From Polyangiaceae bacterium (GTDB taxonomy: Bacteria > Myxococcota_A > Polyangia > Polyangiales > Polyangiaceae), in the NCBI GenBank assembly GCA_029266615.1, contig JAQSWN010000025.1:23999-87998 (forward strand): a stretch of DNA of 64,000 nt, written 5' to 3'. Shown here piece after piece: positions 43,172-51,811 of the stretch (within the stretch, counting starts at the first letter, position 1; the number at the start of each line of letters is the position of its first letter). Both the position numbers and the translations under genes were made by a program. The notes under the pieces were generated by a model, which worked only from the letters and a program-made list of their open reading frames with translations, ran no database searches and was not told where the DNA came from.

Positions 43172-44608
43172 TCACGTCCACAGCTCGGGCATCGTCTTAC
43201 TGGTCCTGTCCCAGCTGCCCCAGCTCTCCACGTTCAAGCCCATGATTTGCTGCAGGGTGAGGACGAGCTCTGTCACTTTGCGTCCGGGGAGGCGAACGTG
43301 GCGATTGCCGGGGAGCTTGCCGCCTCCGTGCCCCATCAGAACCATGTGATAGTTCTTCATGACGTGATCGTGGGGCTCGGCGACTTCGCTGACGCCGTAG
43401 ATGAGCGTCTTGTCGAGCACGGTTCCGGCGCCCATGGGAGTCGCCTTCATGACCTTCGCGAGATCCGCGTATTGGCTCATGATGTAGCGTTCGATCTTCC
43501 TCGGCTCCTGCCCATCGTCACCATGCGTGTATGCGTGGTGAGCGCCGTTGAGCTGGATGACCGGATAGGAGCTATCGCTACGGGGGCCGGACCACATGTG
43601 CGAGTAAACGCGCGTCAAGTTGCAGGAGAGCGCGGCCACGAGCAGACGGTTGATCGTCTGGCTCTTCGCGGTGATGTCCGCGAGGGTAACCGGGGGTGCT
43701 TCGGGAGGCGTGCACATCGTACCCGTGCTGCCCGTACCGCCTGCGCCGCCGGTACCGTTTGCGTTCGGAATGCGGTTTTCCAGCTCCCGAATGCCGTCCA
43801 TGTGAGCGTCGATGCGCTTGGAGTCTTCTGCGCCAAGGGTCATCTTCAGCCGATTGGCGTCTTGCATGACCGCGTCGAGCACGCTTCGGCGGGTCTTGAA
43901 GGAGATGTCCGAGGGAACGCCGGCTGAGCCTCCAGCGCCACTGCCGCCGCCTCCGGGAGCCGGAGGTGCTACCGCCGAGAACAACTCGTCGAAAATGGCC
44001 TTTGGATCCCGCCTAGGCGCGAGGAAGTTGCTGGGGCCGCGGTGAGCGAGGTTGCTGCCAACGGTGCCCATGGCCACGTCGCCCGTGAACGGGATCATGC
44101 CCGTTTCGTACGACTTGAACGGCTCGTTCGTATGGAGGGCGTCGGCGATGGTTTGATCGACGGTAGGCTGATACTGCGTCTGCCGCGAGGTCTCGAACTG
44201 GTTGCCGCCCCGATCGATGTCGGACGTCAAGCTACACAGGTTGCCGTCGCCGCCCGCGAGCACGTAGGCCACGCCCCAACCGTGCCCTTTGAACTTGGCG
44301 TCGAGCATGTCCAGCCCGGTCACCAGCGTCATGGCGTCTTTGACTTCGGCAAAGTCTTGCAGGTTCGTGGGGAGCTGCCACGCGTCCCCGCTGCCGGCGG
44401 CCTTCGGCGTCCAAACGTCCGTGTGGATGCCGTTGCCCCAGAACCAGATGCCGAACGAAGTGGGGAGCGCCTCCCCTTGGGCGAACGCCGTGCCGTTGTT
44501 GTTACACATCGCGTCCAGCACGGGCAGCCACATGGCAACCCCGATACCGCCGAGCGCGCCGCGGAGCGCAAACCGCCGAGAAACCCTCAGTTTATTTAGC
44601 AGCTCCAT
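43172..44608 (-). CDS. DUF1552 domain protein, exported
   Basis: This 478-aa protein starts with a twin-Arg-like signal (SRRFALRGALGGIGVAMWLP). The DUF1552 body follows: GIWFWGNGIHTDVWTP, MTLVTGLDMLDAKFKGHGWG, SHMWSGPRSDSSYPVIQLNG, AEPHDHVMKNYHMVLMGHGG. The domain is related in fold to alkaline phosphatase/sulfatase enzymes. Members come paired with DUF1592 cytochrome-like proteins, mainly in Planctomycetes and Myxobacteria, and the substrate is unknown. Its ATG lies 6 bases past the DUF1592 stop, so they are co-translated. Confidence 0.9.
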   Translation of the reverse strand: MELLNKLRVSRRFALRGALGGIGVAMWLPVLDAMCNNNGTAFAQGEALPTSFGIWFWGNGIHTDVWTPKAAGSGDAWQLPTNLQDFAEVKDAMTLVTGLDMLDAKFKGHGWGVAYVLAGGDGNLCSLTSDIDRGGNQFETSRQTQYQPTVDQTIADALHTNEPFKSYETGMIPFTGDVAMGTVGSNLAHRGPSNFLAPRRDPKAIFDELFSAVAPPAPGGGGSGAGGSAGVPSDISFKTRRSVLDAVMQDANRLKMTLGAEDSKRIDAHMDGIRELENRIPNANGTGGAGGTGSTGTMCTPPEAPPVTLADITAKSQTINRLLVAALSCNLTRVYSHMWSGPRSDSSYPVIQLNGAHHAYTHGDDGQEPRKIERYIMSQYADLAKVMKATPMGAGTVLDKTLIYGVSEVAEPHDHVMKNYHMVLMGHGGGKLPGNRHVRLPGRKVTELVLTLQQIMGLNVESWGSWDRTSKTMPELWT

Positions 44609-44614
44609 GATCTT

Positions 44615-46348
44615 CTACTTAGTCCCCGCTGTTAGAGGCGCCGCGGGCGCGGAACGGAAGGCGTCGCTCACGACGAATTCGGCGACGAGGTCACGCCAGA
44701 CGTAGTTCTTCGCGGCCAGGGTCAGTCCCAGCGCATCGATTTGGGCCGCATCCGCGTCCGCTTCCACGCGCCCGTTCGCCTCGGAGTAATAGTTCTTCAT
44801 CATGCACCGCAGGGCGACCGCGCTCTGTCGAAGCGCCGCCCCCATCTGCGCGGCTCCGTCGAACGGCACTCCGTCCAGCGTTCCGGTGGCGTCGATGGTG
44901 AGGCCATGCTCCGTAGCACGGTACTTGCCGATCGAGTCCAAGTGCTCGAGCCCGAAGCCGAGCGGATCGAAGAGCTGGTGGCACCCCTTACAGGATGCGT
45001 CCGTTCGGTGCAGGTCCAACCTTTGGCGCTCGGTCTTGGTCGGATCCAGCGGCAGCGTCGTGATGACGCCGTCCGGGGGTGGAGGAGGCGTCCTGCAAAG
45101 AAAGTTCTGGGCGATGAACACGCCGCGACGGGTGGGCGAGTTGTGGTCGGGCTGCGAGTGGCCCGCGAGGACCGCGGCTTGGCCCAGGATGCCCGCGCGC
45201 CCCGTCTCGGGGGGCAACTTGATTTGAGCGAAACCAGAAGCAGGCGCGGTGACTTCGTAGATGGGCGCCAAGTTCGCGTCCACGAAGGTCTGATCGCTGT
45301 CGAAGAAGGATCGAACGTCCGCGCCGGGCGCGAGCACGATGTTCCTGATGAACAGCTGCGTGCCTTGCAGCATCGAGTTTCGCAGCGGAAGGTTGAAGGT
45401 CGGGAACATCTCTTGGCTCTTCTCGACCACCATTACGAGATTCGCCTGAGAGAATTCGTCGAAGAACCCCGCCATCCGTCCGATGGCCCGGGGGTCGTTC
45501 ATGAGTGCGGCCGCCGCCGTCCTCACGCCCTCGACGGTATCGAGCTGGCCGGCTGCGGCCGCCGCGAGGAGAGCGTCGTTCGGGTGGGAGCCCGTGAGCA
45601 GGAAGGCCAAGCGCGTCGCCATGGACGGGCCGTCGTACTTGAGGCGGCCGATGCTCTCGTCCAGCTTGTTGATCTCTATTCGATACAAGAAGTAGGGGGA
45701 TTGAAGCAGGCCGGAGACGATGGCGGAGAGGCCATGCGCCGCGCTGGTCGACAGTTGCGCCGCTTGCTTGCCCACGAGCAGCCACTGTTGGACCTCGTCC
45801 GCGGCCAACTCGCGCCGGAACGCGCGCCTGCCGAAGGTTTGGACGAAGGTAGTCACGCAAGCGTCGCTGAGGTCCACTTGCGGTTGGCAGCCGACGAGCG
45901 TCTGCCAACGCGTCGCGTCAGCGAAGACTTCTGCCGCCACCGCTCGGCTGGCGGTCTCGTAGAAAGCGACGGCCGGAGAGTTGATGGCCTTCTCCGAGCT
46001 GCCGATGGCGATGAAGCCAGCGGTCATCAAATCGTCCGGTAGGATGAGCTGTGTGGTTGTGGGCCCCACCAGGTCCGCCACGGCGGCCCGGTACTCCGCT
46101 TGGCTGAGGACCCGCAACTTAGGCCCGCCTAGGCCTAGCGGACCTGCGCCTCCGCCACCCCCCGTACTGGGACCGGCAGCTGCGCCGTTGCCACCCGCGC
46201 CGGGGGACCCCGCCGTTTGGCCTGCGGCACCTGACCCGGGCCCACCATCGCCATTCAGCCCGCCCGTGCAAGCGAGCGACGAAAGGCCCATGAGGCCCAG
46301 GACGGCGACTGCCGAGCATGTTCGAGCCACGCAAGGGACGAGGTTCAT
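44615..46348 (-). CDS. DUF1592-type lipoprotein (DUF1587/1595/1592/1588/1585)
   Basis: The product is 577 aa with a signal and lipobox LSSLAC, a Gly-rich linker, and then the usual block order. DUF1587 comes at about 75 (LRVLSQAEYRAAVADLVGP), DUF1595 at about 130-190 (CVTTFVQTFGRRAFRRELA), and DUF1592 at about 190-330. DUF1588 runs to about 440 with CRTPPPPPDGV. DUF1585 follows. A CxxCH haem-type motif is present as CKGCHQLFDPLGFG. It is probably a periplasmic electron-transfer or polysaccharide-linked oxidase partner of the DUF1552 protein. Confidence 0.9.
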   Translation of the reverse strand: MNLVPCVARTCSAVAVLGLMGLSSLACTGGLNGDGGPGSGAAGQTAGSPGAGGNGAAAGPSTGGGGGAGPLGLGGPKLRVLSQAEYRAAVADLVGPTTTQLILPDDLMTAGFIAIGSSEKAINSPAVAFYETASRAVAAEVFADATRWQTLVGCQPQVDLSDACVTTFVQTFGRRAFRRELAADEVQQWLLVGKQAAQLSTSAAHGLSAIVSGLLQSPYFLYRIEINKLDESIGRLKYDGPSMATRLAFLLTGSHPNDALLAAAAAGQLDTVEGVRTAAAALMNDPRAIGRMAGFFDEFSQANLVMVVEKSQEMFPTFNLPLRNSMLQGTQLFIRNIVLAPGADVRSFFDSDQTFVDANLAPIYEVTAPASGFAQIKLPPETGRAGILGQAAVLAGHSQPDHNSPTRRGVFIAQNFLCRTPPPPPDGVITTLPLDPTKTERQRLDLHRTDASCKGCHQLFDPLGFGLEHLDSIGKYRATEHGLTIDATGTLDGVPFDGAAQMGAALRQSAVALRCMMKNYYSEANGRVEADADAAQIDALGLTLAAKNYVWRDLVAEFVVSDAFRSAPAAPLTAGTK

Positions 46349-46743
46349 CTCTAACGGCAGTGCTCCGCGGCCGTGAATCTGTCATTAAATCGACAACGCC
46401 TCTCGCCAGACGCGATTGGAGGGCACGAATCAGTCAGCGACTGCGTGCATTTTACATTTTATCGCTCGGAAGCTCGGGACTCGCAGACGAGACGCTCTAC
46501 GACGACGCCAGGTTCGAGCGTGCAACTTCGAGGTTGGCGGCGCGTCGAGCCGTGAACGTAGGAAGCGGCTTCAATCGTGCTCCGCGCGCATCGAGCGCGG
46601 TGTATCGATCGGCATCATCCGACTGAGCGCGATGCGCGACGTGAGCTGTGCGCTCGCGCCGCGATGCACCTGTGTCCGAGCGCGGCGCGGCATGCTGGAA
46701 TTTTTCAGCGTGCGTGCGACTGCTGCCCCAAGCTCGAGGCTTT
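46349..46743. other. Intergenic region upstream of the DUF1592 operon
   Basis: This 395-base gap lies between the DUF1592 start and the end of the next minus-strand gene. It has a short AT-rich part near 46440 (CATTTTACATTTTATCG) that could be a promoter for the DUF1592 operon. No gene was seen. Confidence 0.45.
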
Positions 46744-47949
46744 TTAGCAGCGGTCGGCGACGACACTCGCCACGACCACCGTGCGCCCGTGCGGTTTGCT
46801 GCGGGTGGGAACGACGTGACGCCACTCCCATTGGCCGGCGAGCACTGGGCGCGCCTGCAAGCGCGGCACTAGTGCGTTCAAGGTCGGCGCGCCGAGCAAT
46901 GGGAGCTGGGTAGAGGCCTCAACCACGTTGCCAATCGCGTTCAGTGACGTGTATCGACTCGTCGTGTCGCTGCTGAGCGCGATGCAGGGCGCCGCCGCCA
47001 GCAGCGACCGGACGTGCGCCAGCTGCAGCCGGTGCGAGAACTGTCCGAGCGCGAGCTGAAACTCGCGGGTGTGCGTGCGCTCACTCGTTGGGAAGCGCCG
47101 AGCGAAGCGCTCGAGCACGTATTGCGTGAGGGGCGTCGCCAGCTGAGACAAGACCATGGACGAGCACGCGAAGTCGGGGGGGCCATCCATCGCGCCGTCC
47201 GGAAAGAGCCGCGGTGGCTCGTCGAGACGGTACTCGTGAAGGAGGCGAAGCAGCGCTTCGTAAACCTCGAGCTCTGCGTCCCTCCCGAGGGCGTCGCGCG
47301 CTCTCTCTACGAAGACGTCGTTGATGCCCGTGACGTCCGCTTGCACGAGGGACAAGCGCGCTTGAAGCCTCGGCTCCAGGCCGACCTGTTTGACACTGTC
47401 CGCCAAGGCGGCCGCGTCGATATCGACGAGCAGCAGCTGCTCGAAGCGCTCCGCCAGCTTGCGCAACGGAATGTCGTACAGCTTGCCAGCGCCGATCACG
47501 ACTGCGCGCGCCCCGGCGGCGCGCTCGGCGGCTCGTACCAAGACCTGCCTGTTGTTCTCCGCGTGCTCTCGCCAAGCGGCGGAGTTCGAATCGCGAACCC
47601 GCGTGATGGAGGCGGACGTAGCCGCGTAGCCGAGCTCGGTGAAGGTGCTTTCCGCCACCGTTTCGTGGGTCGGCCACGCCGCGACCGCGCCCTCCCGAAG
47701 CTCGTCCAGCGCTTGAAGCACGTCCCCGACGTTCAGGAGCGCGGGCAGATCCGGTAAGGTCAGGCGCGCCAAGGCATAACCGAAAGCGCGGAGCGGCTCG
47801 TAGTGCTCGAAGCTCCACGGCTCCTGACCGCCAAAGACTCGCTCCAGCGCGGCGAGCTGGTGCTCACTGAGCTGCCCCTGGACGCTCATTCCCTGATCGG
47901 TGGCCCACGCGAGCACCTGGCGTAGCGGAGGAAGGGACAGGGGCGCCAT
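46744..47949 (-). CDS. Protein of unknown role with a Rossmann/methyltransferase-like domain
   Basis: This 401-aa protein has no signal peptide. Near the middle is a SAM-methyltransferase-like glycine-containing strand-loop (AVVIGAGKLYDIPLRKL) followed after about 20 residues by an acidic end of strand 2 (LLLVDIDAAAL) and later VQADVTGIN. This suggests a class I methyltransferase-like fold with a helical N-terminal region of about 130 residues. I cannot name the substrate. It may begin at ATG 20 codons later. It stands alone on the minus strand. Confidence 0.55.
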   Translation of the reverse strand: MAPLSLPPLRQVLAWATDQGMSVQGQLSEHQLAALERVFGGQEPWSFEHYEPLRAFGYALARLTLPDLPALLNVGDVLQALDELREGAVAAWPTHETVAESTFTELGYAATSASITRVRDSNSAAWREHAENNRQVLVRAAERAAGARAVVIGAGKLYDIPLRKLAERFEQLLLVDIDAAALADSVKQVGLEPRLQARLSLVQADVTGINDVFVERARDALGRDAELEVYEALLRLLHEYRLDEPPRLFPDGAMDGPPDFACSSMVLSQLATPLTQYVLERFARRFPTSERTHTREFQLALGQFSHRLQLAHVRSLLAAAPCIALSSDTTSRYTSLNAIGNVVEASTQLPLLGAPTLNALVPRLQARPVLAGQWEWRHVVPTRSKPHGRTVVVASVVADRC

Positions 47950-48068
47950 ATTCGCCGACTATAGCCTCTCTCGACGTCTGCCCGGGTTAGCTAGGAGCGC
48001 CGCGCGCCCGTTAGCCGACGCGCGTTTCTTACAAATGCCGGACGTCGGGGGGCGGGGCCCGGCAAGCG

Positions 48069-50174
48069 CTAAGAGCGGAAGCCGATACGGGCGTGTGTGC
48101 CGTCACAGAACGGCTTCGTCGCGCTTCCGCCGCAGCGGCAGAGCCGAGCCTGCGTCAGCCTCGCCACGACGCGACCGGTGCCGCTCGTGATCTCCAGGTT
48201 CCCACGCACCTGATAGGGCCCGTCCGGCTGCGGCTCGACCTCCAGCGGTCCGTCCCGCACCTCGAGCATGTCGGCCTGACCGGTGGGCGGCTCGCCCGTG
48301 GCGGAAAATCCGATCTCTTTGTGGGAGCCGTCGCAGTACGGCTTGTTTTTGGAAGCGCCGCAGCGGCACAGGGTCGCGCGGAAGCTGGTTGTGTCCCCCC
48401 CCACCGATAGGGCGCCGCGGACCGCGTAGGGCCCACTTTCGCGCACTGAAAGCAAGTTGACGGGGGGAGCCGTTTCGTCCGGCTCGCCGTCGCGTCGCTC
48501 GTAACGAATCGCCCCCGACGGGCAAGCGTGGGCCAGCTCTATGAGCCGAGGTGTGTCGATGCCGTCCGGATCGATCCACGGACCTTCGATATTGGCGATG
48601 AAGACCTTGGGCGCGCCCGTGACGCAGAAACGTGCGTGGATGCAGCGCTTGCCCTCGTAGACGAGCGTGAGGCGCTTGCTGTCGATGTAGTCGACGCCGT
48701 CTTCGCTGCGAGGTATCGGGATGCCGGCCTTCGTGCGCGCAGGCTCGCCGGGGGCTCCCGCCGCCGCGGCCGGTTTCGGCGGTGACGCGGCAGCAGCCGG
48801 GGCGACCACGGTATCCGTGCCTCGCGCGTTGGCCGCGGCAAAGCCTCGTTTGGCGCGCTCCAGGAGCGCTTCTAGCGCGCGCTGAGCGCGCACGGTGCGG
48901 TCGTCGCCGCTCTCGGCTAGTTGACGAGCAGCCGCCACCATCTCCTCGAGCCGCTCGACGAAGGCGTGGCGGGCGCCGGCGCTAGGTGGGAACGCGCCCG
49001 CGTCTCGGAGCGCGGTGAAAGAGACGCCGGCATGGCAATCGGGATTGGAGGGACCGGCCGGGAGACGCACCGCGCGCTCCGCGAGCAACGTGAGCGCGTG
49101 CATGAGCCCGAGCGACAAGTCCACGGCCAGCCCCTTTTCCGGATTGGGACGTGGCAAGAGATACGAGTAGGCGAGCAGCCGCAGCATCAGGGCGTACGCG
49201 GTGTTCGCCAAATCTACGGTGGATGCGGCGACCTCGTCTTCGATCCACACGCGACCTTCCGGCCGCAGCGGGCGGCGGAGCACCGGGTTGTGCGCGGCGG
49301 GAAACGCGGGACTAAACTTCGGATTTTCCGCCTTGAGCGCGGCAAGCTCTCGCTGAATGTCTCGAAAACGCGCGAAGTGGGAGGTTTCCAAGTGCTCGGC
49401 TGCGCCCTCACCCTGCTCGCGAATCGTGATGAACGCGCCGAGCGCGGTCTTCGAGCAGATCACGGGCTTGGCGCCGAGGAGCTGGACCTCGTTCTGCGAC
49501 AGCTGGAGCGCCGCGTCTCCGCAGAACGCGACCTTCTCGCCGTGGTGCGTCGCGAACGCCTGTAGGCAATCCCCGAGCTGAGCGTAAAACTCACCCACGG
49601 TCTCGTAGTCGGTGACGCTCGGGGTGAGCCGCCTGCTCGGCAGGCCTCGCTTGAAGTCGAACATGGGCAGAAAGCCCGCGCCGTCCGGCTCGTTCGAGGA
49701 GACGGGCCGCTCCAGGTGCACGAAGTGCTGCAGCACGTCTTCCCCGAACGGCGCTAGCCGAACCACGATGCCAGCCGGCAAGAGGCCCGGGTCGAGCGGG
49801 AAGTTGTCGCGATTGAACCGCGGCGAGCCGCCGAGCGCGGAGCTGATGTTCCAGACCGCCGTGAGGTGACTCATCTCCTCGACCGCAATCTGCACGATGG
49901 TGCGTCGCCAGCGCGACACCGCGTCGGCCTCCTTCGCGCTGAGCCCGTCTGCTTCGCCGTCCTTCAGACTGAACGCGGCGTAGAGGTAGGTGCACATCAA
50001 CGAGTGCTCCAGCTCCGCGGCTTCGTACAGGTTGAAGAGGAGCTGCTCGCGGCTCGGGAGTTTTGGCTCGGTCACGGCACCGCTGTACCAGCTGCGCCCA
50101 CGCTCGCCAACCAGCTGAGCGGGTAGGTCCATAGAAAACGACGGCAAGCGAATTGCTCCTGTGGCTCTCGCCAT
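48069..50174 (-). CDS. Multidomain iron protein: ferritin-like diiron, Fer4_19-type 4Fe-4S and two CDGSH domains
   Basis: The product is 701 aa. Residues about 40-260 are a ferritin-like domain with E-x-x-H pairs in EAAELEHSLMC and VQIAVEEMSHL, probably a diiron site as in VioB-like proteins. About 505-575 form a divergent 4Fe-4S mono-cluster domain (CIHARFC and ACPSGAIRYERR). Two CDGSH [2Fe-2S] domains follow (LCRCGASKNKPYCDGSH and LCRCGGSATKPFCDGTH), both with full 3Cys-1His ligand sets. ATG 50174 has GGAGG upstream, but a start at GTG 50075 is possible. The role may be redox or iron handling, or oxidation of an unknown substrate. Confidence 0.85.
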   Translation of the reverse strand: MARATGAIRLPSFSMDLPAQLVGERGRSWYSGAVTEPKLPSREQLLFNLYEAAELEHSLMCTYLYAAFSLKDGEADGLSAKEADAVSRWRRTIVQIAVEEMSHLTAVWNISSALGGSPRFNRDNFPLDPGLLPAGIVVRLAPFGEDVLQHFVHLERPVSSNEPDGAGFLPMFDFKRGLPSRRLTPSVTDYETVGEFYAQLGDCLQAFATHHGEKVAFCGDAALQLSQNEVQLLGAKPVICSKTALGAFITIREQGEGAAEHLETSHFARFRDIQRELAALKAENPKFSPAFPAAHNPVLRRPLRPEGRVWIEDEVAASTVDLANTAYALMLRLLAYSYLLPRPNPEKGLAVDLSLGLMHALTLLAERAVRLPAGPSNPDCHAGVSFTALRDAGAFPPSAGARHAFVERLEEMVAAARQLAESGDDRTVRAQRALEALLERAKRGFAAANARGTDTVVAPAAAASPPKPAAAAGAPGEPARTKAGIPIPRSEDGVDYIDSKRLTLVYEGKRCIHARFCVTGAPKVFIANIEGPWIDPDGIDTPRLIELAHACPSGAIRYERRDGEPDETAPPVNLLSVRESGPYAVRGALSVGGDTTSFRATLCRCGASKNKPYCDGSHKEIGFSATGEPPTGQADMLEVRDGPLEVEPQPDGPYQVRGNLEITSGTGRVVARLTQARLCRCGGSATKPFCDGTHARIGFRS

Positions 50175-50198
50175 TTAGCCTCCGCACGGAGCCTCTGC

Positions 50199-50810
50199 AT
50201 GATCATCAGATTGGACCAGGATCCGCGACGCGGCGTGACCTCTCTGTTGCTTTTGAGTTTCGCCCTGGCTTGCAGCAGCGCGACTCCGAAAGGGCAAACC
50301 ACGGACGGCGCAGGAGCGACCGTCGGCGGTGGCGGCACCAGTGGCGCTGGCGGCATGTCGTCGAGCGGTGGCAACCCGTCGTCACGCAGCTGCGAGACAC
50401 CCGGCCTAGTTTGGAAAACCGCCCGCAAGACCTGGTACGAATCGTATCCAGACCCCGGCAGTGAGGAGTGCGTCAAGTACAACGGCTGCATGTGGGCCGG
50501 GCAATTCGCGGCCTGCGAAGGCAAAAAGCCGGAGGCGTGGGTGCAGGCGCGCAACATCGTGGCGGCGTTCCCCGGCTTCGACGCTCTTGCCCTTCACGAC
50601 CTCTGCTTGAAGAGCGGCGACAAGACCATCGTCGTGACCGTGCTGGATACGTGCGGGGACGCCGACTGCGGCGGCTGCTGCACCAAGAACCAAGGCGACG
50701 CGGACGCGCTCATCGACCTCGAGAAGCACACCAACGAGCGCTGGGGCGTGCAAGACGGCCAAATCCGGTGGGCGGATCTCGGCCCCACGCGCGGCACCGG
50801 CTGCCAGTAG
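50199..50810 (+). CDS. Lipoprotein with expansin/double-psi beta-barrel-like domain
   Basis: The product is 203 aa with lipobox FALACSS and a short Gly/Ser linker. The domain after residue 80 has YNGCMWAGQFAAC, VQARNIVAAFPGF and VVTVLDTCGDADCGGCC, with Asp and paired Cys like the DPBB fold of expansins and RlpA. LIDLEKHTNERWG comes near the end. It is probably a secreted cell-wall or polysaccharide binding or loosening protein, or an RlpA-like glycan protein. GGAG lies upstream and the gene is divergent, 24 bases apart, from the diiron protein. Confidence 0.7.
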   Translation: MIIRLDQDPRRGVTSLLLLSFALACSSATPKGQTTDGAGATVGGGGTSGAGGMSSSGGNPSSRSCETPGLVWKTARKTWYESYPDPGSEECVKYNGCMWAGQFAACEGKKPEAWVQARNIVAAFPGFDALALHDLCLKSGDKTIVVTVLDTCGDADCGGCCTKNQGDADALIDLEKHTNERWGVQDGQIRWADLGPTRGTGCQ

Positions 50811-50822
50811 CTCCGAGCCGCG

Positions 50823-51731
50823 TCAGCGCGATCCCCAACGCTCGAGCAGCAAGTCCCAAACGACTCGCACGCGCGGCACGTCTCTCAGCGCGCGGTGCGT
50901 CACCAGGTAGAGCTCGTCCACGGGCCAATCTGCGGCCGCGGGCTGCAGCGCCTTACTCAGCTTCACAGGAACGAGGCCGAAGTGCTTGACGCTCGGCTCC
51001 GGCACGAGCGCTACGCCTACCCCGGCGCGAGCCGCCGCCAAGTGCAGCCGCATGCTGTCCGAGCGCACCACCGGCTCCACCCCCCGCACGTGTCTGGCGA
51101 ACCAGCGCGCCACGTGGATGCCGGCGAGCGCCTCCCCCGGCCCGATCCAGGGCGCAGCCGCGAAGTCTCGCAAAGTGCCGAGCTTTTTGGCCAACCCCGG
51201 CGACGCGACTAGCACCCAGCGTGCGCTCGTGAGCCGTGTCATCACCAAATCCCCACTTTGCGGTCGCACCGTGCGCAGCGCGAGGTCCGCCTCGCGTCGC
51301 GTCAAGTCCAGCACGGATTCGCCAGGCATCAACGACACGCGCAGCCCCGGGTGCGTTCCCAAGAGCTCCTCCAACAGCGGCACCACCACGACCTCTGCCA
51401 CGTCGGGCGGGCACGTTACCCGCACCAAGCCGGACGCTTCGCGCTCGAGCGAGTCTACTTGATTGGCGAACCGCGCCACCCCTTGTTCGATCTCTTCCGC
51501 GACCGACAAGAGCTGCTCGGCCGCTTCGGTGGGCGTTATGCCGTCGCGGCTCCGCTCGAAGAGCGCGGTGGCCAATGTTTCTTCCAACGCGGCTAGCCGC
51601 CGCGACACCGTCGAGGCATCCACGCCGAGCGCGCGCCCCGCCTTGCCCACCGTACGGCTCCGGCACAGCGCGAGAAAGAGCCGCACGTCGTCCCACTGCA
51701 GGTTCTGGAGCGCGTCCGCTTTACGTTGCAT
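50823..51731 (-). CDS. LysR-family transcriptional regulator
   Basis: The product is 302 aa from ATG 51731; the track's 506-aa version adds shadow sequence. The helix-turn-helix (VRLFLALCRSRTVGKAGRAL, then STVSRRLAALEE) is at about residues 15-60, and the substrate-binding domain occupies the rest (VRVTCPPDVAEVVVVPLLEE). The pattern, including STVSRRLA, resembles the GcvA/AmpR-like subgroup of LysR regulators. The regulated genes are not clear. The gene lies between a lipoprotein on the other strand and the kinase-sigma operon. Confidence 0.9.
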   Translation of the reverse strand: MQRKADALQNLQWDDVRLFLALCRSRTVGKAGRALGVDASTVSRRLAALEETLATALFERSRDGITPTEAAEQLLSVAEEIEQGVARFANQVDSLEREASGLVRVTCPPDVAEVVVVPLLEELLGTHPGLRVSLMPGESVLDLTRREADLALRTVRPQSGDLVMTRLTSARWVLVASPGLAKKLGTLRDFAAAPWIGPGEALAGIHVARWFARHVRGVEPVVRSDSMRLHLAAARAGVGVALVPEPSVKHFGLVPVKLSKALQPAAADWPVDELYLVTHRALRDVPRVRVVWDLLLERWGSR

Positions 51732-51811
51732 GAGCGCAATACTAAGCCCAATTTCGCAGCTTCGTGTGCAACCACGCCTGGCCACGCCGAAAGCCCGCTC
51801 ACGTGCGAACT

